NCBI GenBank assembly: GCA_036924285.1
Contig: JAYKYS010000012.1
Span: 7,502,001 to 7,566,000, forward strand
Length of the DNA stretch: 64,000 nucleotides
From: Asterella californica
Lineage: Eukaryota > Streptophyta > Marchantiopsida > Marchantiales > Aytoniaceae
Direction: 5' to 3'
Part shown: one piece after another, positions 10,070 through 21,583 of the stretch
Layout: the number at the start of each line of letters is the position of its first letter
Position numbering within the stretch: position 1 is the stretch's first letter
Translations under genes and position numbers: made by a program
The notes under the pieces: model-generated
What the model was told of the DNA's origin: nothing
What the model saw: the letters and a program-made list of their open reading frames with translations, nothing else
The model's database searches: none

Positions 10070-12330
10070 TGTTGCGCTACTTGGCGACTACATGTTACAT
10101 TTCTACTCCGACACTTGAGTTTAATAGTTCTAGAAGTTAGCTCATATTACTTCTAGTCGTTTATGTATATGTTTGACATCTTTGCATACAGTGTTAACAC
10201 TATTTCGAGTCCTAGTAGGCTGATAATATGCTAGTTATCTTGTTCAAGCATTTGTGTGCTTGTGCAAGTGACTTCTTACTTGTCTATAATGTTTAATGTA
10301 CATAACTTACATTTACCATATTGATAGGGTTTAAGCTCATGGATTGTACTTACGTGTTGCCCATGCATGCTTTTTAGCTGGTTTAAGTTTACTTTCAGGA
10401 TTGCGTGTTGTTTTAGGTAGTTTAAGATTTATGGTGGCACTTTAGGGAACTTGACGTGAAAGCTTATGAGTGGAATTAAGTTACCACATGGTTTAAGGCA
10501 CAAAAGGATAACCAAGTGGAGCTATGAACTCCTATTGATCCGTTTTCATCTTTTGTGAAACTCTAAATTTAGAAACAGAGGTCTAAAGGAGAGTTCGAGC
10601 ATTTGGTGAGAGGACTGTGAAATCTGAGAGCACAGGAAGATAGAGCTCATCGTGCCAAGCACTATCAGTGAAATTCTTGATTGATATTTGGAGCAATAAA
10701 GAAGGAGTTATGCACAATTGAAGTTTGGATTGAGTTGAAATTGCGTCACTTTTGTTGGATTTTGGGGTTTTCAGTGTCATTTGCAGCAGAATTGAGGAAA
10801 TCGCTTCAAACCTTTGTGGTTGCGTTCACTGTCAAGAGGGCTACGACTGTCTAAAAAGTTTCAAGTCATTTGAGTGAGTGAGTAATTCAGGGCGACCGTT
10901 GAAGCAGAGGGGGTCTGAAAAACTCTCAATCTAGGGTAGCAACTTCAGAGAACGAGATCTGGAGAACGGTGTACAATCAGGAGTCTTAACTTCACAGGGG
11001 TGTTCAACATCCTGTAGACTCCAAATCCTGTAAGAATCTTCGAAAGTGATCGAGCCAATTTTCTGTTGTAGCTCGAAATAGTTGTCTGAGTATCAAAAAT
11101 TATCGCAATATCTTTGCCCAGAACTTTTCTGTCCATATCTCGGTGTCAGAATTTGATCTCAAGCTGAAACTTCGTGTGTGTGCTCAGTAGGGCTTCTTTT
11201 ACATGTATGAGAGTTTTAGAAGTCAGAACCATCATAGTTTTCCTTTCCTTGAGTGTTAAAGTTCACCGTCTGATCATATTACTATAGAGTACTACACTGA
11301 AGATTCAGAGAGGGTGACCAAGAGAACGTTCTTGGAGTGGATGGTTAAGCCTAAAAAAGGTTTGTCTGTAAATGAGTTGTTAAGAGAGTTTGATCGTCAG
11401 TATGCTCAGCTTTCTAGGACAGAGAAGCTTACACTAGAGATGGAGAAGACAAAGCTTTTCTTACAAGCAAGGGACGTGACTATTCAGGAGAAGCTTGAGT
11501 TGTTGTTGGAAGACAAGAGTGAGGAGAGAGGATTGAAGACTGATTGGAAGGAGGTTGAAGAGGCTGTCTCTTTGCTGACCAAGAGACAGAGAAGAAGGGA
11601 CAAGGTGGTGGTAAGTGAAGCAGCACCTCTGATAATTCCTGTCAAGCAGTTGCCTACTAAACTCACTTTGGTAATTGCTAGAGAGGAAGACTCACCGCTT
11701 GATTAACTGATTAAGGGTATGAAGGAGCTTAAGCTTAAGCTCACTAGGTTAGAAGAGAAGGATCAGAATGTACAGCCTGCTATGCGGAGACCTCAGATGA
11801 AGGAAGGCTTTGTTCATCGTTGTATATGGTGCGATAGCCTAGACCATGTAAGAAGAGATTGTGGAGAGTTTTCAGATGCATTGAGGAAGGATCTTATCTT
11901 CTTCAAAGATGGTAAGATCCATTTGAGAGAGACTGGGATGATGTTGGGAACCAACTTTGGCAAGGGTGGTATGAAGAGACTTGTGAATGAGATATCAGCA
12001 TCACATGCTGTTTCTCTTGTGAATGCTGCTACGTGTGGAGTGAAAGTAGAAATGGAGAGAGAGAAAGGGACTACTGGGTTGTGGTCTGATGTAGTGCAGT
12101 TCGTAGTTAGAACAGAGCTAAACAAGGATGTGCTATGAAGGGTTGACAACTCAATTCGAGAAGCTATAGGATGGAATGACCATGTGGATACTATGTCAGT
12201 GCATGCTTATGTTGCAAGAAGTTAGCATGAAGCTGTACTAAAAAAACGCAGGAGGGAGGATGCAGGGCGTTAGCAAGATGAGGACATCTCTTTCCAGCGA
12301 GGAGTGAAGGAACGACGAACCATACGAGTA
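10070..12330 (+). mobile_element. LTR-D element D1 (5' LTR plus gag), inserted in B1 pol
   Basis: From 10070 (TGTTGCGCTACTTGG) to about 10987 the sequence matches 28545-29449, which follows a polypurine tract in the other copy and is therefore LTR. Downstream lies a gag gene (11314-12138), then degraded coding sequence to about 12330. No 3' LTR of this copy was found, so it is truncated. The LTR end and primer site could not be fixed. Confidence 0.65.
11314..12138 (+). pseudogene. gag of LTR-D element D1
   Basis: Two ORFs in the same frame are separated by one TAA at 11704-11706. The first (to 11703) has the gag block with F-L-E-W near 11331, L-R-E-F-D-R-Q-Y-x-Q-L-S and E-K-L-E-L-L-L-E-D. 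The second has a CCHC zinc knuckle, C-I-W-C-D-S-L-D-H-V-R-R-D-C (about 11821-11862). The type is clearly different from the gag of B1 and of element C. No ATG near the start is convincing; the first codon of the open stretch is GTG. Coding traces continue past 12138 to about 12330 with further stops. Confidence 0.75.
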
Positions 12331-13003
12331 GCAACTTGAGGTGACTTGGGCCGATGGACTTTGTAGCTCTGTCTTATATTTTGTGGAAATAAAGATTTTG
12401 TTTCTTGAAATTTGTCTAATGTATTTGTAGTGCATGGCTATGACTAGTTCTGATCAGATGCCTAAGATGTTGTCAAGAGGAGGAACGAAGCACACTTAAA
12501 AGGAAGCGAGCTGGTTTGGATAAGCATCTAAATCAAGACTAAGTCTTGATGTAAAGACTTAGGTTTGCCGTAGCGTTGGCAAAGCAAGTATGAATATTTA
12601 TACTTATCTTGGGGCTTGGGGTGATCTTGCATTGCGGTTTTCTAACTGCAAAGTAAACTTAGTCGCGCGTCTAAGTCAAATCAGGTTGCGATCAGAAAGT
12701 GAGTTTCGGAGGACCTCGTAAGTAGGTGTGAATACTTATAGTTAGCAAGTTAGAGTCTTAAGTAGAATGTTTAGAAATTGTCAACTAGTTTTGTTTAGGG
12801 TTGGTCAAAAAGGTAAGGCTTTTCCCGAGACTAGTTGGAATTTTCTAAGTGTAGACAACTTAAGACTCAAGCCAAGAAGAGAATTACGGGTTAGCTACCA
12901 AAATGTAATTCTAGCGCCAAGGGGTTGGCTACCCATTTTGAACTTGACGTTAACTTAAGGATCATTGTTGATGAGGGCATCAACCTCCAAAGTGGGGGGT
13001 GAA
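12331..13003 (+). other. 3' non-coding end of element B1 with polypurine tract
   Basis: No gene is visible. The stretch ends with a gatgagggcatcaacct motif followed by a purine tract (about 12988-13003) directly before the 3' LTR start, as expected for the 3' end of a gypsy element. The border between D1 remains and B1 remains inside this interval is uncertain. Confidence 0.55.
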
Positions 13004-13800
13004 TGTCGCGATGCTCAATCTCAAGGTGAAGCACAGACGCGAATAATAGAACCTAGTGGACTTGCGCTAGTTTGTGAATGCTGCGAGTAGGACTGAACGG
13101 CTTGACCGAGAAGTCGGGATCAGATGAACCTTAAGTGGTTCTCTGAACCAAAGTTGGAACATTGGGTTAGGACATAAAGACATACCCCAAGACAACCCAA
13201 GGTAGGACGAACGTTGACCTAAGGGGGCAAGTCCAAGAACGGACCGAAACATGATGTGAGTCCGACACATGAGACTGAGACGTGTCTCCGAGACGTAGAC
13301 GAACCGTGGTTCGAGTCTAGGTCTGGACCATAGTTTCTCAAAAAATGGTTAAGTGTTGGAGCTCCAGCGACGTTTTAGATCATGGACAGAGCTCCACGTA
13401 AGATCTCGAGGCAAGTAAGGTTCATTGGAAGGGTCTCGGCGAGAGCTTTCCAATGATACGTAGAACTCTTTGAACTGATCCCCGAGCTGAGAATTATGGC
13501 CGAACTAGGATCGAGTTGTAGTATAATTTTCAAGGATCAAAGAGGAGGGCGGGGTCGCTGATCCCCAGAAGTATATATGAGGGGGGCTTGATGCCTGGGT
13601 GGGTCAGGACGAGTCACCCGACCCCAGGGTTCGGCGGATGGACCTTGGAGACATGAGGTGATGGCTGGGTCGGTTCCAAGACACGTTTCGGTCCAGATTT
13701 GGACTTAGGAACGATGTAAGGGCTGGAGCAAGACTAGGGAACGAGTCGGCGGGTTAGACCACCATCTGGGAGCCTAGACTCAAACGGACATCATGGGCGG
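13004..13800 (+). repeat. 3' LTR of element B1, first part
   Basis: Starts TGTCGCGATGC after the polypurine tract and follows the 5' LTR to about gacatcatgggcgg. It is interrupted at 13801 by a solo LTR-A. The hairpin of the 5' LTR recurs near 13421-13458 in shorter form. The LTR continues at 15817 and at 17864. Confidence 0.8.
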
Positions 13801-15816
13801 TGTCGTGTCGTGGACCGGCTCCTACATGAAATTCAAACTTCGATGCTTGTCGCTCCAAAGACACTCATGAGAAGACAAGCTAGGCCCCAGCTTACGGGTT
13901 TTTGGCACAATCTCAGATCTCCATTTTCATCGCATAGATGGGTAGAGCTCCTTGTCAGCTTTCCATAGGCACTTTGTCTACTTCGTTTGGACGCCTAGTG
14001 GAAAAGTTACAAGACTCGGAAGATGGAGAAAATAAGCTAAGCCCTAGCTTACGGGTTTTTGGCACCACTTCGGATCTTCGTTTTTATCGCACCAGTGGAT
14101 AGAGATCCTTGTCAGCTTTCCATATGCACTTCATCTACTTCGTTTGGACGCCTAGTGGAAAAGTTACAAGACTCGAAAGATGGAGAAAACAAGCTAGGCT
14201 CCAGCTTACGGGCTTTTGGCGCAACTTCCGATCTTCACTTTCATCACATGGATGGGTAGAGCTCGTTGTCAGCTTTCCATTGGCATCTTGTTTACTTCAT
14301 TTGGACATCCAGGGAAGAAGTTATGCGATTCGAAAGAAGGTAAAATCAAGCTAGGCCCCTAGTTACTTGCTGACTGGGTATTCAAGGCTTCAGGCGTTAT
14401 ATCAAAGACGCAAGGGACCTGCTTCTTATTATTCAGGTATTCAGGAGAAAACTGTACGTACAGAGACTGTTGCAAGGGGGGTGCTTAAGGGGTTAGCTTG
14501 CATCTACGACTTGTCAACGGACGGTTCGGGAGATTTAGGAGTCCAATGCAAGCGCGCAAGGCGTCGTTGGGTTCAGATCTGTGCAGGCTACGCACTGGTT
14601 CAAACGGTTTGGGAAGAGACGGATCGGGGAGTGTGTACTGAGAGAAATTGAGACGCAGGAAGCAGATTTGAGGTTTTCAGTTATCTGTGAAGGAGAGTTG
14701 GACCGTTCGGACCGTTCTAGAGTCCAAACTTGCTGTCCTTGGATCCAACGGGATCAGAACACCGAGTTCTACATGAAATTGAAGACGATACCAGTTTTCA
14801 TCGGGCGGTTTGGAAGTTCTGAGTGAAATTGGCTCGTAGGGAAGCGCTTACATCAGATTTTCGTTCACCTGCGACCTGAGGTTGGGCTGTTCTTCGCGAC
14901 CGGTGAGCCAAGCTCTTCGTTCTTGGTGCCTACGCGATCAGGGAGTCTTCATCTACTCATAGGAGAAGACCGTGTGTGAATTGGATTGTTGGTTTGAGTG
15001 TGGTGAGCAAGTTTGAGCCGCAGGGAGCTGATTTACGTCAGTTTTTTACAACCTGCGGCCAAATTTCTCGAGTGGTTTTGCAAGGGGAACTCCAAACGAC
15101 TTGTTTGGAGTCTCGTTGGGTTCAGGGTAGCTAGATCTATCTGCCAGCGAAGACGGATATCAATTTGGACGATCCATTTGTGCGGTGTGAGCGGTTTTAA
15201 GCCGTAAGGAGGAGTTTTTGGAGGTTCGGTCATCTGCGATCGAAAATCGGCGATATCTCGGCTGTTGGGAGTCGGATCTGAAGGTTTCTTGGATTAACGG
15301 AGTCAGCGGAGGAGACCCTATCGACATCTGAAGTCCGTTCAGCGAAAAGAAGAAGTCCACAGATAGGCCTTTTTCGGTTTCTTCGCTACGGGTTTTGCTC
15401 TTTTGAGTTCGTTAGAATTCTGGTTGGTTGTATACAGCTTGTGGTAACCAGCTTTAGCTAAGAGCTTATACATGGATGTGGTTTGGACTTGGGTTTGGAT
15501 CTTGTGATACTGTTGTGGCTCTGTTTGTTAGCAAAGAGAAGTTTCTCTTGCTTTGAGCTACGCTTCGGTGGTTTTGGGTCAGGGTTGATTTCAGGGGCTT
15601 TTGAAGCAGGTTACAGACCGCTCTGGTCTGTTTTCCAATTTTGTGCTCTTAGGAGAAAGAACCGGCAGTGTACATATATTTGGAGTGTATATATCGCAGC
15701 GTTCGTTTTCGTGGTTGTTTTTCTCTGTCTTGTCTCTGTTTCAACACACAATATCTCCACAGCCAGGAACCTCTTGTTTTCTTGGACATCCTTCACGCAA
15801 AACGTCCGATGCGACA
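13801..15816 (+). mobile_element. solo LTR-A nested in the 3' LTR of B1
   Basis: Matches 1603-3464 over its full length. It starts TGTCGTGTCGTGG and ends TGCGACA. It is flanked by GCGG on both sides (13797-13800 and 15817-15820), and the uninterrupted target is seen in the second LTR-B copy near 19069. It is 2016 bp long against 1862 bp for the other copy, mainly because the 157-bp internal repeat has three units instead of two. No internal element sequence accompanies it, so it is best explained as a solo LTR left by recombination. Confidence 0.85.
13877..14347 (+). repeat. 157-bp tandem repeat in LTR-A, three units
   Basis: Units start at 13877, 14034 and 14191, with the following homologous AAGCTAGGCCCC at 14348. 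Each step is exactly 157 bp. Confidence 0.85.
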
Positions 15817-17304
15817 GCGGTTGGACCGCTGTCCTGTTGTGGGACTAGTTAATATGTAAATTATCCGTATAAGTACGTTTTGCACACAGTTGTAGAAGTT
15901 GTGGTGTAATGGGATCTAAAACATTGCTCTTATGAGCTTAGAATGCTCTATTATCTGCTGGGGGTCTCCATGGGGCAGAAAAGGACAAGGTTGAGTCCTT
16001 TAACTTCCCATTGGTCCACCCAAATGTGAAGATAACTTGTCATCTACCTAAGTGTGCGCTCTGGGAGGTTCGGGGCACTTTGACGAGGGATTTTGGAGAT
16101 CAGAGGGCATGGGCGGAGAGCTCTCGACGGGAGGAGCAATCTGACCACAAATTTCACTCGATTTGGAGGTCCAGGGCATACGTTATGGCGATTTGAAGTT
16201 CATAGAGTGATGAGAGTACAAGAGTTTCTCTTCCGATTGTAAGATAAAGGGGTTTGAGTGATTGAGCCGTCAGATTGAGACCAGATTTCATGAGCTTGTA
16301 GTCTGTCAGCTGCTGAAGCTCTGACCACAAATTTCACCACCGGATGTTCTGCGGATTGAGCGCAATGGCGATTTGAAGACGACGGGGTGCAGAAAGCTGT
16401 CAATCTGAAGCAGCGAGTTTGCAGATTTATGGAGGACGATGAGAACGGTCAAATCGGCTCAAATTTCTTGTGTAGTGAGTTTACCTTCTGAATTGATAGC
16501 ACAGGAAGTTGGAGTGGAAGTGGACGGTTCATTTAGTCGAAGAAGCTTCTGTCCTGAATCTGAGATTGAAAATGCGTGTTAGTTTCTGTGGATTTGTGTT
16601 AATTGTGGGAGGAGATCTAGCCGTCAGATCTTCTTGAAATTTGACCTGCAAGTAGAGATTTTAGTATCCTACCTACGTGGCAAGTTTGAGAGGAGACTGA
16701 GTTGTAGATCTGTACCTATCATATGTGAAAGTTTGCTGGTTTTTCTGCCGAGTTGTATCGGCAACGATATCTACTCTAGGTCTCGAGTTGTTAGCGGCAG
16801 CTGGCTGAAAAGTATCCAGTGCGACATTTGTATTGCTTTGGGGAGTATTCTAGGCGTAGATATGACTTTAGCGACCTACGTTGTATCCACGTCATGTGGT
16901 TGTTAGGTTCGCACTCAACGTGGCAAAGTGCGATCCTTGACCTGTAGAGTCGACTACTTGTCTAGCCTAGTCTCCGGTTTTTGGGACACGTTACGGTGCA
17001 TGCATTAGAACCTTTCACCCAGAAGACCCACACGTGGATGAGTATGACGGCACCAAACATGCGATGTGCATGTGTGCCACCTCATCGGTCCGTGAGGCTT
17101 GGGTTGCTTGGTTAGGGAGCTTGCACCTATCCTTGTTTTGTGTTCGAAACTTTTAAGCAAAGGGGAGTGACCTGTGTGGGGGCATTCGACCTGGGCAAAA
17201 ATCCAAGAGATTGTTCGTGGAGAGATCGTGGTGATCCTATGAGATTGAATCAGAGTTTTATGGATCGATATACCTTTGTAGTTGGAGTGCACAAGTTGTG
17301 AGAG

Positions 17305-17520
17305 ATGGACGAAGGACTCTACTTACCGCCCAGATTCCCTTTTCGAAACCCTTTCTCGATTAAACTGATGTATATGGAACGAGTTCACTTTCAACAGTTT
17401 CTGATAGGATCCTTCGGGCATAACTTTACCGCGCAAGTCATGCTCTCGCCTGTCCTTGTGATCTTACCTGTTGTCACTTACGGCCAAGAATGGGATCTCA
17501 CCGTCTTTATCCTCATCTAA
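17305..17520 (+). CDS. unknown small protein, first ORF of a conserved pair (insertion E)
   Basis: The ATG at 17305 opens 71 codons ending in TAA. It is not a family I recognise. From F-P-F onward it aligns without gaps to the ORF ending at 22336 in element C, with about 37 of 61 residues identical by eye. Conserved features are N-P-F, I-K-L, H-F-Q, F-G, Q-V-M, S-P, V-I-L-P and T-Y...W-D-L-T. The nucleotide differences fall largely at third codon positions. Alternating hydrophobic residues suggest beta strands; no membrane span or signal peptide is evident. The stop is followed after two codons by the ATG of the second ORF in the same frame. Confidence 0.55.
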   Translation: MDEGLYLPPRFPFRNPFSIKLMYMERVHFQQFLIGSFGHNFTAQVMLSPVLVILPVVTYGQEWDLTVFILI

Positions 17521-17526
17521 CGAAGG

Positions 17527-17730
17527 ATGGATCTAAATCAACTCCATCCTGTAAACTTTAACACCCAGTGTGAGATAAGACACATCTGTCGACCCAAAGC
17601 CATGTACGAAGCCCTAGTAGTGAGAAACTTCGGAGAGGAATACTACCGAGAGATCATGTCATCACATATCCCGTTTGTCGTGTCCATGATCATCCAACAT
17701 TTTCGTGTAGTTATCTTGACCCTTTACTGA
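17527..17730 (+). CDS. unknown small protein, second ORF of a conserved pair (insertion E)
   Basis: 67 codons, starting M-D-L-N and ending F-R-V-V-I-L-T-L-Y. The counterpart at 22343-22543 has the same ends, with about half of the residues identical by eye and one single-residue gap. Shared features are F-N-T-x-C, C-R-P-K, F-G-E, S-S and P-F-V. It lies in frame with the preceding ORF, six bases after its TAA. Function unknown. Confidence 0.55.
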   Translation: MDLNQLHPVNFNTQCEIRHICRPKAMYEALVVRNFGEEYYREIMSSHIPFVVSMIIQHFRVVILTLY

Positions 17731-17863
17731 GAGAAAGAAAGTGCTTAGTTATCGAGGAAGTTAGAGAGAAATCTACGAGATATTAGTCGCTCTGCTGTGC
17801 ATCGATCGTTAACCACAGCCAGAAGGTACGCCCTTGCTCAAAGGAAAGGCTCTCGCTACGACA

Positions 17864-18160
17864 CCGCTAGGTGTGCTGGAGGCACCATTTAAGATCCTGG
17901 ATTTTATGAGAAGTCTGTCCCAAGTCATCTTGTGACTTGCTCATGTTTGGGACCGACCTAGGCGGGTCTAGGTCAAGACTTAGGGAATGCTGAGCTTGAT
18001 GATTAGGGAGACGGTTCGACTCCGGTCCGGACCAAATAGAGTTAAGATAAGTGGTGCATGGACGCTAACTTGTGATTGTGGTTTGCAGGTTAGCGGTGTA
18101 AATTTCACAACCTACTGAGCAAGAACTCCGTTGACGGAACAAGACGGTAGGTGTGCGAAA
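17864..18160 (+). repeat. 3' LTR of element B1, last part
   Basis: Resumes with ccgctaggtgtgctgg and runs to tgtgcgaaa, colinear with the end of the 5' LTR (to 7003). Together with 13004-13800 and the 13 bp at 15817-15829 it completes the LTR. Confidence 0.8.
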
Positions 18161-18252
18161 CGACCCTACTGGGACTAACCACTACACACTCGCTCAACTT
18201 AAACAAGGTGCTAAATTGACATGACATCCCTGCATTAGCTTCGCTTGCATAT

Positions 18253-20325
18253 TGTCACGATCCTTAGTCTCAAGGTCCGACGCAGACACGAACAACAGAA
18301 CCCTAGTGGACTTGAGCTAGGTTGTGAACGCTACGAGTAGGACTTCACGATTTGGCCGAGAAGTCAAGATCAGATGAACCCTAAGTGGTTCTTTGAACCA
18401 AGGTTGGAACATTGGGTTAGGATATAAGGGCCTACCCCAAGAGGATCTCAGACGAACGCTGACCTAAGGGGCAAGTCTGGAATCGGATAGAAACATAGAT
18501 ATGAGACATAGGTCTGAGACGTGGAACTAAGACGTAGACGGACCGTGGTTCGGACGCTGGTCCGAACCACAGGGTTCGAGTCTGGTCTGGACCACAAGTT
18601 CTCGAAAAACAACTAACTGTTGGAGCTCCAGTGACGTTTTAGGTCGTGGACGGAGCTCCACGTAAGATCTCGAGGCGAGTAAGGTATCATTGGAAGGTCT
18701 CAGCGGGAGCTTTCCAATGATATGTAGAACTCCTCAAATTGATCTCAGAGCTGAGAATTATTGCCAATCTCGTGATCAGGTTGTGGTATAATTTTCAGGG
18801 ACTAAAGAGGAGGGCGGGGCCGCAGATCCCCAGAAGTATATATGAGAGAGGTTCGATGCTTGGGTGGACCAAGACGAGTCATCTGACTCTAGAGTTCGGC
18901 GGACGGACTCTAGAGGCATGTGGTGATGGTTGGGTTGGTTCCAAGACACGTTCCGGTCTAGAGTTGGACGTCTGGACTTAAGAACGATGTAAAGATTGGA
19001 TCAAGACTAGGAAACGAGTCGGTGGGTTAGACCACCATTCGGGAGCCTAGACCCAGACGGACATCACGGGCGGTTGGACCGCTAGGTGTGCTGGAGGTAC
19101 CGTTTATGACCCTGGACTTTATGGGAAGTCTGTCTCAAGTCATCTTGTGACTTGCTCATGTTTTAAGATCGATCTAGGCGAGTCTAGGTCGAGACTTAGG
19201 GAATGTTGAGCTTGATGAGTAGGGAGACGATCTGGCTCCGGTCCGGACCAAACAGAGTTAAGGTAATTAGTGCATGGACGCTAACTTGTGATTGTGGTTT
19301 GCATGTTAACGGTGTGAATTTCGTGATCTACTGAGCAAGAGCTTCCGTTGGCGCAACAAGGCGGTAGGTGCGCGAAAAGTGATATCAGAGCCGACGCTTT
19401 GGTGAGCGAGAACTTGAGGTAGCGGTTGAAGACTGGAAGCTTGAGGAGGGACACGAGATACGAAGCGGATCAACGTTTCTAAGGAACACTTGGAGCGATG
19501 ATCGACGTAAGACAGAGTTCTAAGAGGAAGACCAAGAGATGGATGGCGGTTGACATCGGGACCAGATCGACTCGAGCTAGCCCTGAGCACAGTCAAGGAA
19601 CAATAACCGACAACCTTCGCCCCAATGTTAAGAGAGCCCAGTACCAGCTGCGGCATCAGTGTAGCAAGATGGAGTTCTGTCAGCGGTGCCCAACGATTCA
19701 GACGCAGGAAGTCAATGAGCCTTGTATGCAGAACTCATCAAGATGATGAAGACCATGAAGGAGGATATGGTCTCAAGGGATAAACGTATCGCTAGCTTTA
19801 GACAGACCAAGAGAGTTCTTCAAGCTTTGTAAGAAGAATTTGCCGATCTCATTTTCAAGTATAGGACGGACTCGCAAGGTTAAGGATTTCTTAACTGAGT
19901 TGGACCTATATTTTAAGGCGCATCAGGCTAAGAAGTCAGACAAGGTGAGAGTGACGATTACGTTATTGAAGGATCATGCGCTTCTCTGGTGGACTGCATA
20001 CAAGGACGAGCATGTCTTGACCGTCTCGGCGCTTGGTTGGGAAGAGTTCAAGGAGTTGCTCACGAGACGATTCACTTTGGAGTATCAAAGGATTCGGGAC
20101 GGTGTTGAGTTAGTTACGTCGAAGCAGACAGAGACCTTAAGTACTTATGTGCGCGAGTTCAGTGCTAAGCTGGATTCGTTCTCCAAGTAGACCGAGGAGA
20201 CCAAAATATGAATATTTATTGAGAGACTCAAGTCTAGCTCGGAGAAGGCTCTCTTTTGGATGCCGAAGCTACTTGAGACATGTGCCAAACTTTTGAAGCT
20301 GACGGAGCGGATTGGAGACGACTGT
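18253..20325 (+). mobile_element. truncated LTR-B element B2 (5' LTR, primer site, partial gag)
   Basis: The LTR runs from TGTCACGATCC at 18253 to about 19376, with the hairpin near 18685-18722 and a TATATATG motif near 18837. A primer site with one mismatch (TGATATCAGAGC, 19380-19391) follows, then gag. Homology to B1 ends at about 20320 in the middle of gag. Everything downstream, including the 3' LTR, is missing. It also preserves the uninterrupted target of the two insertions in B1. Confidence 0.75.
19498..20325 (+). pseudogene. partial gag of element B2
   Basis: Homologous to the B1 gag from its ATG (M-I-D-V-R-Q) through W-W-T-A-Y (about 19990), R-R-F-T-L-E-Y-Q-R and the V-R-E-F motif. 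It is interrupted by a frame change after 19746, a TAG at 20188-20190 and later stops, and is truncated before the zinc knuckle. Confidence 0.75.
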
Positions 20326-21205
20326 ATCGTTGTAATATATTTTCATTCTTGTCAAAGAACTTCATCGGTTTATTTTACCGCATGTTGTTGAGGCATGTCC
20401 TTATGCTCGCATGAGGTATTTCAGCATGACTTATTTCAACTTCAGAATTCGAACACTTCTCAGTTTAACACAACATCATTACCGCACAACCTCATTACAA
20501 TGACAACAGAGAGAAAGAGAGAGATTTACTAGCTAAATCAACTTTAGATTTTTACCACTAGGCTCATCAATATTTGAGAACATATACTTCATAAATAAAG
20601 TGACAACAAATTCTCCATCCGGTCAAATAGCTATGAATGGAAAAAAAATTTGTGCCATGTTACTTTAGAATGGCGTGTGACGAGTTCGATAGAAATGCTA
20701 TATGCTATAAAACAAATAAGCATCAGCATGACATTGAGCTGGTTATAATGCTATTATAATATTAATTTTACTGTACCCATTTATGATAGATAAGATAAGA
20801 TGTGATAAGTTACTAGATAACTTAAGATCAAGAAGATAATATAAGAATCGCTTAGATGACTTAAGACTACTTAAAAGATGGTTTGGCTTCCATATTTCAT
20901 ATTCTTTAGTCATTTGATATAGTACATCATAATCATAGATGAATTTTGTCATTTCTAGACAAATAGATATCACGATGCTTTCTCCTATGCAGGATATTAT
21001 TATTAAATATAGAAATAAAACTAATATAAAAGAAACAAAATATGAATTATTGTACTGCAACATCAAATCTACATTATGTTTTATTTCTCTCTCCTCATCA
21101 TGGTTACAATCCTTACTGAATTTTGTCAATATTTTAGTGGAGCAAGAATCAAAGAACTAAGCCTCTGTCATCACTCGTGTGGAGAAAAGAGATGATGTAA
21201 ATATG
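20326..21205. other. AT-rich anonymous DNA that received element C
   Basis: Strongly AT-rich, with no recognisable gene. It continues after element C at 27644, as shown by the ATATG target duplication. Short ORFs on both strands near 20743-21160 look like open AT-rich sequence rather than genes. Confidence 0.6.
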
Positions 21206-21582
21206 TGTAACCATGCATAGTTAACTATACTCATAGTTAGAACTATGTGTAGAGTTGACTATAGCGGGACCATGGTATGTGGGACCGGATAAGATATGTG
21301 AAGAGTTGACTATAGTGGGATCATGGTATGTGAGACCGGATAAGAATGTGGTGGTGTTGATATTTGATTGGTAGTTGATTGTGTGGGTTGCATGGAAGCC
21401 ATGTCATCAATCCGTGTGAGGATTGATGAGTGGTTAGTATGGACTGGGGTGTGCACTTATCTAACTATATAAAGAAGGAGAATGGTCCTTGAAAGACATT
21501 CCACCTTGAGTTGAGTTGAGAGTTCTTCCGTCTATTCATGAGGGTTCTTGAGGATCGCGATTAGAGTTTTTGTAGTGTTACA
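21206..21582 (+). repeat. 5' LTR of element C
   Basis: 377 bp. It contains two tandem 51-bp units (starting near 21251 and 21302) and a TATATAAAG promoter motif at 21466-21474. Confidence 0.93.
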
Positions 21583-21583
21583 A

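Larger units (their letters stand above)
15830..17863 (+). mobile_element. LTR-like insertion E (TG...CA, 4-bp duplication) nested in the 3' LTR of B1
   Basis: The insertion begins TGTCCTGTTGTGG and ends CTACGACA. It is flanked by CCGC on both sides (15826-15829, 17864-17867), and the empty site is visible near 19079. Its termini resemble LTR-A (11 of the first 13 bases; CGACA end), so it is probably a solo LTR of a related family, but no second copy is in the window to prove it. It carries the two small ORFs at 17305-17520 and 17527-17730. A segment tctgaccacaaatttcac occurs twice (about 16138 and 16320). Confidence 0.65.
5872..18160 (+). mobile_element. Ty3/gypsy element B1 (LTR-B), decayed and invaded by other elements
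   Basis: The 5' LTR (5872-7003), tRNA-iMet primer site (7006-7017), gag (7123-8425), pol (8704-10069), polypurine tract (about 12988-13003) and a split 3' LTR (13004-13800, 15817-15829, 17864-18160) are all in the expected order. Pol is cut at 10070 by an LTR-D element, and integrase is missing. The 3' LTR carries two nested insertions. The bases next to the ends are aacgac(a) on the left and aacgac(c) on the right, which fits a target-site duplication although its register relative to the LTR ends is off by a base. Many stops and a frameshift show it is dead. Confidence 0.75.
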
